Positions 1 to 8,186 of a DNA stretch of 64,000 nt are shown one piece after another; the first letter of the stretch is position 1, and each line of letters begins with the position of its first letter. Under the pieces are notes generated by a model, which saw only the letters and a list, made by a program, of their open reading frames with translations, searched no databases and had not been told where the DNA came from. Origin of the DNA: JADJPO01 sp046330955 (GTDB lineage: Bacteria > Actinomycetota > Actinomycetes > Actinomycetales > Kineosporiaceae). Both the position numbers and the translations under genes were made by a program. Where the stretch lies: the NCBI GenBank assembly GCA_046330955.1, contig JAXLRT010000023.1, forward strand, positions 21,029 through 85,028. The letters are read 5' to 3'.

Positions 1-582
1 GGACGCGCGCCGAAGCTGCAGGAGCTGCGGCTGCACAACGGCACCATCTATCGCTGGAACCGGCCGGTCTACGACGTGGTGAACGGCGAGCCCCACGTCC
101 GGGTCGAGAACCGGGTGCTGCCCGCCGGCCCGACGGTGATCGACATCCTGGCCAACGCGGCGTTCTACTACGGCGTGCTGCGGGTGCTCACCGAGGAGGA
201 GCGCCCGGTCTGGTCCAACCTGACCTTCCCGGCGGCCGAGGAGAACTTCACCGAGTGCGCCCGGCGGGGCATGGAGGCGCGGGTGTACTGGCCGGGGATC
301 GGCGAGGTGACGATCGACGAGCTGGTGCTGCGCCGGCTGCTGCCGATGGCCTACGAGGGCCTGGAGCGCTGGGGCGTCTCGTCCCGCGCGGCGTCCCGCT
401 ATCTCGGGGTGATCGAGGGTCGCTGCACCACCGGACGCAACGGTGCCGGCTGGCAGGTCGAGGCGGTGCAGCGTTTCGAGGAGCGAGGCGACGACCGGAC
501 GACGGCACTCGGCAAGATGCTGGAGCGCTACTGCGAGGGCATGCACTCCAACGAACCGGTGCACACCTGGCCGCTGCCCTGA
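1..582 (+). CDS. Glutamate-cysteine ligase family protein (GCS2-like), C-terminal part
   Basis: The gene enters the window in frame 1 from base 1, so its N-terminus is outside. The visible 193 residues hold the conserved block HNGTIYRWNRPVYDV followed by RVENRVLPAGPTV and NAAFYYGVLR, which I recognise from actinobacterial glutamate-cysteine ligase (GCS2) family proteins of about 500 residues. These enzymes form gamma-glutamyl bonds with ATP. The exact substrate (cysteine for ergothioneine, or another amine) cannot be told from the C-terminus. It ends in TGA before a 154-base gap and the next gene, which has its own promoter-like box. Confidence 0.75.
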   Translation, partial: GRAPKLQELRLHNGTIYRWNRPVYDVVNGEPHVRVENRVLPAGPTVIDILANAAFYYGVLRVLTEEERPVWSNLTFPAAEENFTECARRGMEARVYWPGIGEVTIDELVLRRLLPMAYEGLERWGVSSRAASRYLGVIEGRCTTGRNGAGWQVEAVQRFEERGDDRTTALGKMLERYCEGMHSNEPVHTWPLP

Positions 583-687
583 CCGAGGCGACATCCGAGA
601 TCGCTGTCCGGGAGCCGGGTTCGGCACCAAAACCGCATAATCCGGATCCGAAACGATGCTCGAGGTCATGAGGCAGGTGACGTGCCT

Positions 688-693
688 TAGCCT
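688..693 (+). promoter_or_regulatory. Candidate -10 box for the trpB2-P450 pair
   Basis: TAGCCT matches the actinobacterial TAnnnT -10 pattern. A start about 7 bases downstream would give a leader of roughly 37 bases that ends in the ribosome site GAAGGAG before the GTG at 737. No clear -35 element is visible. Inferred from pattern only. Confidence 0.4.
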
Positions 694-736
694 GACCGTC
701 GACACACACGATTGTTCGTTGGCGAAGGAGATTGCC

Positions 737-2107
737 GTGGCCGAGGGCCTGCGTCACAAGGTGGTGCTCGACGAGTCCGAGATGCCCACCCAGTGGTACA
801 ACATCGTCCCGGATCTGCCGGCCCCGCCGCCGCCGGCACTGCACCCGGGCACGTTGCAGCCCGCCGGGCCGGACGACTTCGCGCCGCTGTTCCCGATGGA
901 GCTGATCCTGCAAGAGGTCACCACCGAGCGGTACGTCGACATCCCCGACGAGGTCCAGGACGTCTACAAGCTCTGGCGTCCCTCGCCGCTGTACCGGGCG
1001 CACCGGTTGGAGAAGGCGCTCGGTACCCCGGCCCGGATCTACTACAAGTACGAGGGCGTCTCGCCCGCCGGCTCGCACAAGCCGAACACCGCCGTCCCGC
1101 AGGTGTACTACAACGCCAAGGCGGGCGTGCGGAAGCTGACCACCGAGACCGGCGCCGGCCAGTGGGGCACCGCGCTCGCCTTCGCCTGCGCCCAGTTCGG
1201 CCTGGAGTGCGAGGTGTGGCAGGTCGGGGCCTCCTACGACCAGAAGCCCTACCGCCGCACCATGATCGAGACCTTCGGCGGCACGGTGCACCGCTCGCCG
1301 TCCGAGCTGACCGCGTCCGGTCGTGCCCAGCTCGCCCACCGCCCCGATCACCCGGGATCCCTGGGCATCGCGATCAGCGAGGCGGTCGAGGTCGCCGCGC
1401 AGAGCGAAGACGTCAAGTACGCCCTGGGCAGCGTGCTCAACCACGTGCTGCTGCACCAGACGATCATCGGCGAGGAGGCACTGCTGCAGTTCGCCAAGAT
1501 CGGCGAGAAGCCGGACGTGATCGTCGGCTGCACCGGCGGCGGCTCGAACTTCGGCGGCCTGACCTTCCCCTTCCTGCGGGAGAAGCTGGCCGGCGCCATG
1601 TCCCCGGTGATCCGCGCCGTCGAGCCGGCGTCCTGCCCGTCGCTGACCCAGGGCGTGTACGCCTACGACTTCGGTGACACAGCCGGCCTGACCCCACTGA
1701 TGAAGATGCACACCCTCGGTCACGGCTTCGTGCCGGACCCGATCCACGCCGGTGGCCTGCGCTACCACGGTATGTCGCCGCTGCTGTCGCACATCTACGA
1801 GCTGGGCCTGATCGAGGCGCTCGCCGTGCCGCAGACCGAGTGCTTCGCCGCCGCCGTCCAGTTCGCCCGCACCGAGGGCATCGTGCCGGCCCCCGAGCCG
1901 ACCCACGCCCTGGCCGCCTGCATCCGGGAGGCGTTGGCCTGCAAGGAGTCCGGCGAGGAGAAGGTGATCCTGACCGCCCTGTGCGGGCACGGCCACCTCG
2001 ACCTGGCCTCCTACGAGGCGTACCTGTCCGGGCGGATGGTCGACGAGAACCCGGACGAGGCGCGTTTCGCCGCTGCGCTGGCCGATCTGCCGAAGGTTCC
2101 GGCCTGA
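737..2107 (+). CDS. trpB2: TrpB2-type tryptophan synthase beta-like protein
   Basis: A PLP enzyme of the TrpB2 subfamily, expected to condense indole with serine to give tryptophan, or to act on a related substrate. The motif GSHKPNTA carries the PLP lysine, GCTGGGSNFGG is the phosphate-binding glycine loop, and the long N-terminal extension with PLYRAHRLEKALG is typical of TrpB2 rather than TrpB1. The GTG at 737 is chosen because GAAGGAG lies six bases upstream; an in-frame ATG at 656 lies upstream of the promoter-like box. Length is 456 residues. There is no trpA or other trp gene beside it. The gene is followed after 26 bases by a cytochrome P450, which suggests a joint role other than primary tryptophan synthesis. 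Confidence 0.85.
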   Translation: MAEGLRHKVVLDESEMPTQWYNIVPDLPAPPPPALHPGTLQPAGPDDFAPLFPMELILQEVTTERYVDIPDEVQDVYKLWRPSPLYRAHRLEKALGTPARIYYKYEGVSPAGSHKPNTAVPQVYYNAKAGVRKLTTETGAGQWGTALAFACAQFGLECEVWQVGASYDQKPYRRTMIETFGGTVHRSPSELTASGRAQLAHRPDHPGSLGIAISEAVEVAAQSEDVKYALGSVLNHVLLHQTIIGEEALLQFAKIGEKPDVIVGCTGGGSNFGGLTFPFLREKLAGAMSPVIRAVEPASCPSLTQGVYAYDFGDTAGLTPLMKMHTLGHGFVPDPIHAGGLRYHGMSPLLSHIYELGLIEALAVPQTECFAAAVQFARTEGIVPAPEPTHALAACIREALACKESGEEKVILTALCGHGHLDLASYEAYLSGRMVDENPDEARFAAALADLPKVPA

Positions 2108-2133
2108 ACACCGATCCTGCGGAAGGTGCTGCG

Positions 2134-3357
2134 GTGAAGGGGGACGCCGGGCCGTTCGATCCGAGCGACCCGGCGTTCCTGGCCGATCCGTATCCTGCCT
2201 TCGCCGCGCTGCGCGCGCAGGGGCCGGTGCACCACCACCCGGGCCTCGGCCTGCACCTGGTGTTCACCCACGCCGGCTGCGATGCGGTGCTGCGCGATCG
2301 GGGCCTGGGCCGGATCTGGCGCGATCGCGAGCCGGCCGAGGTGTTCCCGGCCTTCAACCTGCTGCACCAGACCTCGATCCTCGAGAGTGAGCCGCCGACC
2401 CACACCCGGTTGCGGCGGCTGGTGGCCGGTGCCTTCGGCCGGGGTCACGTCGAGCGGATGCGGCCGTGGATCGGCGAGCTGGCCGACCGCCTGGTCGCCG
2501 ACCTGGCCGAACGACTGGCGGACGGCGAGGCGAGCGTCGACTTCATCGCCACCGTCGCCGAGCCGGTGCCGGTCGAGGTGATCGCCGAGCTGCTCGGCGT
2601 GCCGCAAGCCGACCGTCACCTGCTGCGGCCGTGGTCGAACGCGATCGTGAAGATGTACGAGTACGGCCTGGACACGGCCGGTCAGCAGGCCGCGGAGCAG
2701 GCCTCGGCCGCGTTCGTGGCCTACCTGCGCGAGCTGGTCGCCGAGCGGCGGGCTGCCCCGCGCGAGAACGACATGATCACCGATCTGGTGGCGGCCACCG
2801 CCGACGTCGAGGGGACGCCGAGCAAGCTCACCGAGGACGAGGTGATCGGCACCTGCGTGCTGCTGCTCATGGCCGGGCACGAGGCCACGGTCAACGTCTC
2901 GGCCAACGGCCTGCTCGCCCTGCTCGACCGCCGGGAGGCCTGGCACCAGGTCGTCGCCGACCCCGACGCGGTGCCCGGCGCCGTGGAGGAGATGCTGCGG
3001 TTCGACTCCTCGCTGCAGCTGTTCGAGCGGACGGCGACCCGCGAGGTCGACGTGGCCGGCGTCCGGATCGAGCCCGGCCAGAAGGTTGCCGTGCTGTTGG
3101 GTGCGGCGAATCGTGATCCGGCGGTGTTCACCGAGCCGGACCGGTTCGATGTGGCCCGCACGCCCAACCCGCATCTGGCCTTTGGCGCCGGTATCCATTT
3201 CTGCCTCGGCGGGCCGCTGGCCCGGGTCGAACTGCAGGCGACGTTGGACGCCGTCCGGCGCCTCATCCCGGACGCCATCGTCGCGGCGCGACCGTGTCGT
3301 CGGCAGGAGTTCGTGATCCGGGGACTGCACGAACTTCAGCTCGCCCGGGGCGGCTGA
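2134..3357 (+). CDS. Cytochrome P450
   Basis: A soluble bacterial class I P450 of 407 residues. The I-helix oxygen-binding motif AGHEAT is at about residues 247-252, the K-helix ExxR motif as EEMLR at 285-289, and the heme loop FGAGIHFCLGG places the axial cysteine at 357. All key residues are present. The GTG at 2134 is preceded by GGAAGG at a good distance; longer in-frame starts lie inside trpB2. It follows trpB2 by 26 bases and is probably cotranscribed, so an indole or tryptophan-derived substrate is a reasonable guess. No ferredoxin or reductase gene is adjacent. It is convergent with the PAS gene, whose stop lies 15 bases away. Confidence 0.9.
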   Translation: MKGDAGPFDPSDPAFLADPYPAFAALRAQGPVHHHPGLGLHLVFTHAGCDAVLRDRGLGRIWRDREPAEVFPAFNLLHQTSILESEPPTHTRLRRLVAGAFGRGHVERMRPWIGELADRLVADLAERLADGEASVDFIATVAEPVPVEVIAELLGVPQADRHLLRPWSNAIVKMYEYGLDTAGQQAAEQASAAFVAYLRELVAERRAAPRENDMITDLVAATADVEGTPSKLTEDEVIGTCVLLLMAGHEATVNVSANGLLALLDRREAWHQVVADPDAVPGAVEEMLRFDSSLQLFERTATREVDVAGVRIEPGQKVAVLLGAANRDPAVFTEPDRFDVARTPNPHLAFGAGIHFCLGGPLARVELQATLDAVRRLIPDAIVAARPCRRQEFVIRGLHELQLARGG

Positions 3358-3372
3358 TCCCCGAGCGCGGGC

Positions 3373-4731
3373 TCAGACGTGGGAGTAGCCGAGTGCCTGG
3401 GTGATGCGGTGCAGGTAGGGCTCGAGCGCCGTCCGGTCGAAGGGGGCGACCGAGGTCTGGCACTGCACGGCCAGCTGCTCGAGGAAGTCGAGCTGGTCGG
3501 CCATCGAGTCCAGCTGCAGGTCGATCGGCCCGAGGTGGTTCGACAGCGCCACCGACTGGCGGTGCCGCAGCACCAGGATCCGCCACTGGCCCAGGAAGTG
3601 GCGGAACTCGCTCATCAGCCGGCCGGCCTCGCGGATCCGGGTGGCGACCGTGCCGAGCGAGAGGTTGACCTCCTCGATCTCGTGCCCCATCGCCAGGACG
3701 CCGGCCCGCACCGCCTCGCACAGCCGCGGGATCTCGGCCAGCGAACTCACCGGCGCGACACCGTCGATCACCTCCGCGGCGAAGGCCCCGACCATCTCGG
3801 TGTGCAGCCGGGCGAGCGCGATCCGGAAACCCAGTTCGGCGACCTCGTGACGCAGCGCGGTCAGTTCGGGGGTCAGGCCGTGCAGGGCCTCGACGGCCGA
3901 GGTCATCGGGTGGCCCATGACCCGGGCCACGTTGAGCAGCACCGGGCTGGTGTCGACCACGCTGGTGGACGCCGTGCGCGCCGCCTCGACCGAGGCCGAC
4001 AGGCTGCTGGCCTGCTGGTAGACGGTGGCCGTGGCAGGTCCGAGCTGATCGATCAGGCCCCGATACCCGCCGAGGCGGTACACCAGGTGTTCGAGCTGGT
4101 CGTTGACCTGGGTCGCAGTCTGCAGGATCTCGGCCAGCGGACCGGTGGCGTGCGGCCGGGCGAAGGTCGTCGTCAGCAGCTCGCCCCGCGCGGCGACCTC
4201 GCCGGGTAGCGCCGCCAGCATGAACTCGTCGTAGTCGGCGAAGCCGAGCCGGGCCAGTTCGCGCTCGATCTGCTGGGCTCCGGCCTGGGCGATCTCGGGG
4301 CGTGACATCCGCTGGTGGGCGGCCAGGTCGCGTTCGTAGGCCACGACGCTGCTGTACAGCGCGCTCGCGGCCGCGGCGAGCGGTCCACCGGGGGCCATCC
4401 GTACCGAGAGGAAGTCGTCGCCGAGGGGGGTCACGGTGGCGAAGACCCGGTAGGAGGCGCCGTCCTTGGCCAGGTTGTTCACGTAGGCGGCCATGGGCCG
4501 TCCGGTGAGCAGCCGGTCCCACATCAGGCGGAAGGCGCCGGCCGGCATGCCGGGGTGGCGCACCACGCTGTGGGGCGAGCCGACCAGTTCCTCGGCGTGG
4601 AACCGGGAGATCCGCATGAAGACCGAGTTGCCGGTCTTGATGATCCCGCGACGGTCCGTGGTGGAGAAGAACAGTTCGTCGGGGCGGACGTAGCGTTCTT
4701 CGCCCGTGGGCGCAGGTGATTCCGACCGCAT
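3373..4731 (-). CDS. Aer-like PAS domain protein without a chemotaxis signalling domain
   Basis: The N-terminal 100 or so residues hold an Aer-type PAS domain, seen in FFSTTDRRGIIKTGNSVF and VVRHPGMPAGAFRLMWDRL, which in this family often binds FAD and senses redox state. The rest, about 300 residues, is predicted mainly helical. I see no transmembrane helices, no HAMP and no methyl-accepting signalling hairpin, unlike true Aer proteins. The ATG at 4731 is the only start close to the PAS domain; the open frame continues upstream across the divergent promoter region. The gene points away from a PilZ gene across a 96-base gap with a perfect inverted repeat. The output of this sensor is unknown. 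Confidence 0.7.
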   Translation of the reverse strand: MRSESPAPTGEERYVRPDELFFSTTDRRGIIKTGNSVFMRISRFHAEELVGSPHSVVRHPGMPAGAFRLMWDRLLTGRPMAAYVNNLAKDGASYRVFATVTPLGDDFLSVRMAPGGPLAAAASALYSSVVAYERDLAAHQRMSRPEIAQAGAQQIERELARLGFADYDEFMLAALPGEVAARGELLTTTFARPHATGPLAEILQTATQVNDQLEHLVYRLGGYRGLIDQLGPATATVYQQASSLSASVEAARTASTSVVDTSPVLLNVARVMGHPMTSAVEALHGLTPELTALRHEVAELGFRIALARLHTEMVGAFAAEVIDGVAPVSSLAEIPRLCEAVRAGVLAMGHEIEEVNLSLGTVATRIREAGRLMSEFRHFLGQWRILVLRHRQSVALSNHLGPIDLQLDSMADQLDFLEQLAVQCQTSVAPFDRTALEPYLHRITQALGYSHV

Positions 4732-4790
4732 GACGCCAGATTGTGCCTGGTCGATCGCGCTTTGTGCAGTCCTTTCGTGACACTGAGTGT

Positions 4791-4816
4791 GTTGATCTCT
4801 ACTCAATGAGATCAAC
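4791..4816. promoter_or_regulatory. Perfect 9-bp inverted repeat between PAS and PilZ genes
   Basis: The arms GTTGATCTC (4791-4799) and GAGATCAAC (4808-4816) are exact reverse complements around an 8-base spacer that is AT-rich for this genome. It lies 11 bases before the PilZ start and 59 bases before the PAS start. It fits an operator for a dimeric regulator, or an mRNA hairpin just before the PilZ ribosome site AAGGGG. Confidence 0.55.
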
Positions 4817-4827
4817 AAGGGGTCACG

Positions 4828-5502
4828 ATGTGGCGGACCCGGCTCGAGGCGAGCGGTCCGGCGTCCGAAGTCATGAAGGTGGCCACTGTTGATCGCGGCA
4901 CCCGGGTGGTGTTGCGCGCCGCTCACCGGACCGTGCCGCTGCGCACCCTGGCGCCGGTGACGCTCGAGGGTTCCTGGTCGGTGCCGGTGATGACCGAGGC
5001 GTTGCGCGGCGCCGTCCGGGGGATGCTCGAGGTCCAGACGCCGATGGGATTGATGAGCAGCGAGGCCGAGGTGGTGGGCACCGAGGCCGGCATGGTGCTG
5101 CGCGCGGTCCGGGACGCCGGGGTGCAGCAGGTGCAGCGCCGCTCACATGTGCGCGTCGCGGTCGACCTGGCCCTGCGGGCCGCAGCCCTGGCCGGCGGCC
5201 GTGCAGGGTGTCCGGAGGAGTTCGGCGGCCGCACCGTGAGCATCGGCGGTGGGGGAGTCTCGATCGCCTGGGACCATCCCGTGCCGCTGACCCTGGGAGC
5301 GCGGGTGTTCCTCGAGCTGCAGCTGCCGGACGCCGGGCTGATCCCGGCCGTGGTGCGGGTCGTGGCCGGGGACGACCACCGGGTGCGGGTGGCGTTCGTC
5401 GATGTGGCGCCGATCGACGTCGAGCGCCTGGTGGCCCTGGTGTTCCGGGTGCAGCGTGAGCAACTCGCCGAGCGTCGCCGGGGGCGGATGCCCACGCGCT
5501 GA
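4828..5502 (+). CDS. PilZ domain protein, probable c-di-GMP effector
   Basis: A 224-residue protein with an N-terminal YcgR-N-like part and a C-terminal PilZ domain. The RxxxR c-di-GMP motif is visible as QRRSHVRV near residue 108 and the second (D/N)xSxxG motif corresponds to TVSIGGGGV near residue 137, in which the first position is T. In the family such proteins bind c-di-GMP and alter flagellar motor or exopolysaccharide function. The ATG has AAGGGG five bases upstream. It is divergent from the PAS sensor, which suggests a small redox and c-di-GMP module. The 3' end overlaps the first of three CTGACGTG repeats. Confidence 0.75.
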   Translation: MWRTRLEASGPASEVMKVATVDRGTRVVLRAAHRTVPLRTLAPVTLEGSWSVPVMTEALRGAVRGMLEVQTPMGLMSSEAEVVGTEAGMVLRAVRDAGVQQVQRRSHVRVAVDLALRAAALAGGRAGCPEEFGGRTVSIGGGGVSIAWDHPVPLTLGARVFLELQLPDAGLIPAVVRVVAGDDHRVRVAFVDVAPIDVERLVALVFRVQREQLAERRRGRMPTR

Positions 5503-5533
5503 CGTGGCTGCACTGACGTGCTGAACTGACGTG
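5499..5533. repeat. Three direct copies of CTGACGTG at 13-14 bp spacing
   Basis: Copies at 5499-5506, 5513-5520 and 5526-5533 span the stop codon of the PilZ gene and the upstream region of the dimethylargininase gene. The near-helical spacing and short intergenic location are compatible with tandem regulator sites, but no binding protein is known. Confidence 0.4.
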
Positions 5534-5566
5534 TTGCGCCGGCCTGCGAGGCTCGGTCGGCGCGGC

Positions 5567-5572
5567 TAGAGT
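5567..5572 (+). promoter_or_regulatory. Leaderless-type -10 box of ddaH
   Basis: TAGAGT ends eight bases before the GTG start at 5581 and there is no ribosome site. This is the arrangement of actinobacterial leaderless transcripts. Confidence 0.5.
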
Positions 5573-5580
5573 CTGCCGGC

Positions 5581-6387
5581 GTGAGCGGGCCCGTGAGCGA
5601 GACCGAACTGCCCTCGTCGGACGGCGCGCGGGGCCTGGCCCTGGTGCGGGCACCCGGTCCCTTGCTGGACCAGGGCATCGTCACCCACATCTCGCGCAGC
5701 CCGGTCGACGTCGATCTGGCCTTGGCGCAGCACGCCGGGTACGTGGCCGCGCTGGAGCGCCACGGTTGGCGCCCGGTCGAGGTGTCGCCCGCCGATGAGC
5801 ACCCCGACGCCGTGTTCATCGAGGACACCGTGGTGGTGGTCGACGATCTGGCCGTGCTGACCCACCCGGGCGCCCTGGAGCGCCGTGGTGAGGTCGCGGG
5901 CACCGAGTCGGCCGTCGCCGAGCTGGGGTTGACGATCGCCCGTATCGAGGCGCCGGGCACGTTGGACGGCGGCGACGTGCTGCAGGTCGGGCTCACGGTG
6001 TACGTCGGTCTGGGCGGCCGGACCAACGCCGAGGGCATCGCCCAGCTGACCCGCCTGCTCGCACCGCGTGGGCGCACCGTGGTGACGGTTCCGCTGCTCG
6101 AGGTGCTGCACCTGAAGTCCGCGCTCACGGCGCTGCCGGACGGTCGACTGATCGGGTTGCCGTCCCTGATCGAGGCCGCGTCGCTGCCCGCGATCGTGGT
6201 TCCGCCGGAGGAGGAGGGGGCTCACGTCGTCCCACTCGGCGGCGCCACCGTGCTGATGTCGGCCTCGGCGCCCCGGACGGCGCAGCTGCTGACGGATGAG
6301 GGCCTGCGTCCCGAGGTGGTCGAGATCGGGGAGTTCGAGAAGCTCGAGGGCTGCGTCACCTGCCTGAGCGTGCTGATCAGCCACTGA
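5581..6387 (+). CDS. ddaH: Dimethylargininase (DDAH family)
   Basis: Hydrolyses N-omega-methylated arginines to citrulline and methylamines; some relatives release citrulline from arginine itself. The guanidine-modifying fold is shown by the early HISRSPVDVDLA substrate region, the DAVFIEDTVVV acidic motif near residues 76-86, the catalytic histidine in LHLKSALT (H177) and the nucleophile cysteine in VTCLSVLI (C261). The length of 268 residues is normal. The GTG start sits directly after a TAnnnT box, so the mRNA is probably leaderless. The stop overlaps the convergent nucleoside hydrolase gene by 11 bases. Confidence 0.9.
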   Translation: MSGPVSETELPSSDGARGLALVRAPGPLLDQGIVTHISRSPVDVDLALAQHAGYVAALERHGWRPVEVSPADEHPDAVFIEDTVVVVDDLAVLTHPGALERRGEVAGTESAVAELGLTIARIEAPGTLDGGDVLQVGLTVYVGLGGRTNAEGIAQLTRLLAPRGRTVVTVPLLEVLHLKSALTALPDGRLIGLPSLIEAASLPAIVVPPEEEGAHVVPLGGATVLMSASAPRTAQLLTDEGLRPEVVEIGEFEKLEGCVTCLSVLISH

Positions 6388-7309
6388 GCCCGGCGGCCAC
6401 GATCCGATCGATGATCAGCTGCGCCACCGCGGGCGCGCGCAGGCCGCTGACGACCCTCACCGTTCCCCCGGCGTCGGGCCGAAAGCTGGTGCGGCCGGGT
6501 TCGTCGGACGCGTCGACCGCCGGGTGGACGGTGACCCGCCCCGGCGGGGTGAGGTCGAACAGATCCGGCCGCAGCACACTCAGGACGGTGACCGGGTCGT
6601 GTGGCACGTTCCACTCCGTCTGCCAGAACGCCCACCATTGCTCGATGTCGCGCGCCAGCGCGTACCCCAGGGGTCCGGCCGCAGCCAGGCGGGCGAGCTC
6701 GGCCGCGGCGATCTGCACCTGACGGGTGCACTCCAGACCGGTGATCACGATCGGGATCCCCGAGTCGAACACGATCCGTGCGGCGTGGTCGTCGCTGCGG
6801 ATGTTGTGCTCGGGCGGCGCCCCTGGGTCGAAGGCGCCACCCATGATCCACAGCCCGGCGGCGTCCCGAACGAATCGTGGGTCGGTCCGGATCGCCTCGG
6901 CGATGTTGGTGAGCGGGCCGATCGCGATCACGTGCACCTGCCCCGGGAGCGCGGTCACCGTCTCGATCAGGAAGGCGACGCCGTCGCGCGAGGCGACCGG
7001 TTCGTCGTCCAGCTGGTCGTGCAGCGAGCCCTCGTGCCCGGCCCACCACACCTCGCGGCCGGACGCCGGGGTGGTGAGCCCGGCGTGGACGCTCAGGCGC
7101 CGTCCGGCCAGGGCCGCGTACCGGCTCGTGAGCCGAGCCCGCAACAGGGTGTCGCCGTAGACGGTGCTCACCCCGAGCAGGTCGACCTCGTCGCTGCCGA
7201 GCAGGACGGCGAGCGCCATGGCGTCGTCCACGTCGCTGCCGATGTCGGTGTCGAGTACGACCGAGAGCCGCTTCGGCGGCTGGTCCACGGATCGCTGGTC
7301 TGTGCCCAC
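6377..7309 (-). CDS. Inosine-uridine type nucleoside hydrolase
   Basis: A 310-residue enzyme that hydrolyses the N-glycosidic bond of ribonucleosides to ribose and base. The calcium-binding DTDIGSDVDDAMAL motif is at the N-terminus (about residues 19-32), and the family signature IGPLTNIAEAI follows in the middle. The start GTG has AGGAG six bases upstream. It is the last gene of an operon with an ABC importer (10 bases after the permease stop), so the imported substrate may be a nucleoside or ribosylated compound. Purine or pyrimidine preference cannot be read from the sequence. Confidence 0.88.
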   Translation of the reverse strand: MGTDQRSVDQPPKRLSVVLDTDIGSDVDDAMALAVLLGSDEVDLLGVSTVYGDTLLRARLTSRYAALAGRRLSVHAGLTTPASGREVWWAGHEGSLHDQLDDEPVASRDGVAFLIETVTALPGQVHVIAIGPLTNIAEAIRTDPRFVRDAAGLWIMGGAFDPGAPPEHNIRSDDHAARIVFDSGIPIVITGLECTRQVQIAAAELARLAAAGPLGYALARDIEQWWAFWQTEWNVPHDPVTVLSVLRPDLFDLTPPGRVTVHPAVDASDEPGRTSFRPDAGGTVRVVSGLRAPAVAQLIIDRIVAAGLSG

Positions 7310-7319
7310 GACGGGCTCC

Positions 7320-8186
7320 TCACTTGATGCCGGTGGTGGTCACGGACTGGATGAAATAGCGCTGGAACCCGACGATGATCACCAGCGGGATGGCGACCAG
7401 GATCATCGAGCCGGCGAACATCAGGCCGTAGTCGACGTTGAACTGGCCCTGCAGGTTCGACAGCGCCACCGGCCCCACGATGTGCGCGCTGTCGGTGCCC
7501 ATCAGCAGCGGCCAGACGTAGGCCTGCCACTGGAACAGGAACAGGATCAGCCCCGCCCCGATCAGGGCGGGTCGGGCCAGCGGCAGGTAGATCCGGCTGA
7601 ACAGCCCCCACCAGCCGAGTCCGTCGATCCGCCCGGCGTCCACCAGCTCGGTGGGGATCGAGGCGAAGAACTGGCGCAACAGGAAGACGGCCATGCCGTT
7701 GCCCAGCCCGGGCAACACCAGCCCGGTGAAGGTGTTCTGCAACGAGGCCGTACGGAACAGGTCGGCCAACGGGATCGCGATGGCGTCGAACGGGATCAGG
7801 AAGCTCAGGATGACCACCGAGAACACCAGGCCCTGACCGCGAAACGTGATGGCCGACAGGGCGAATGCGGCGGTCGAACAGATCACCAGGCCGACCACGA
7901 CAGTGATGCCGCTGATGATCAGCGAGTTGACGATGCCGCGCCCGAGGTCGGTGCCGCCCAGCGCGCTGTAGTTACGGATATCGGGCGTGAACGTCACGAA
8001 GGTTCGCCACGACAGCGGGGAGATGTACCGGAAAGTGTCCGATCCCGGTCGCAGCGAGGTGGTCACGGCCCACAGCAACGGCAGCGCGACCAGCGCCCCG
8101 ACGCCGGCTCCCAACAGCGTAGGCAGGGCGCGCGCCGTCCGATCATGCGCCGTCCGGTCACGCCTGATCGGATCACGGGCGGTCAC
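7320..8186 (-). CDS. ABC transporter permease, MalG type (CUT1 family)
   Basis: A 288-residue inner-membrane permease with about six membrane segments. The EAA-type cytoplasmic loop that docks the ATPase is visible as ELVDAGRIDGLGWWGLFSRI. The GTG at 8186 is chosen because AGGAG precedes it at seven bases and it overlaps the stop of the partner permease in GTGA, a sign of translational coupling; the open frame extends further but only inside that partner gene. It works with the next permease and binding protein. No ATPase gene is present in the operon. Confidence 0.88.
   Translation of the reverse strand: MTARDPIRRDRTAHDRTARALPTLLGAGVGALVALPLLWAVTTSLRPGSDTFRYISPLSWRTFVTFTPDIRNYSALGGTDLGRGIVNSLIISGITVVVGLVICSTAAFALSAITFRGQGLVFSVVILSFLIPFDAIAIPLADLFRTASLQNTFTGLVLPGLGNGMAVFLLRQFFASIPTELVDAGRIDGLGWWGLFSRIYLPLARPALIGAGLILFLFQWQAYVWPLLMGTDSAHIVGPVALSNLQGQFNVDYGLMFAGSMILVAIPLVIIVGFQRYFIQSVTTTGIK

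Noticed and set aside
248..1996. Long minus-strand open frame opposite the ligase and trpB2 genes
   Set aside because: It is a GC-rich shadow of well-identified plus-strand genes, with biased Arg/Gly/Ala composition and no family motif.
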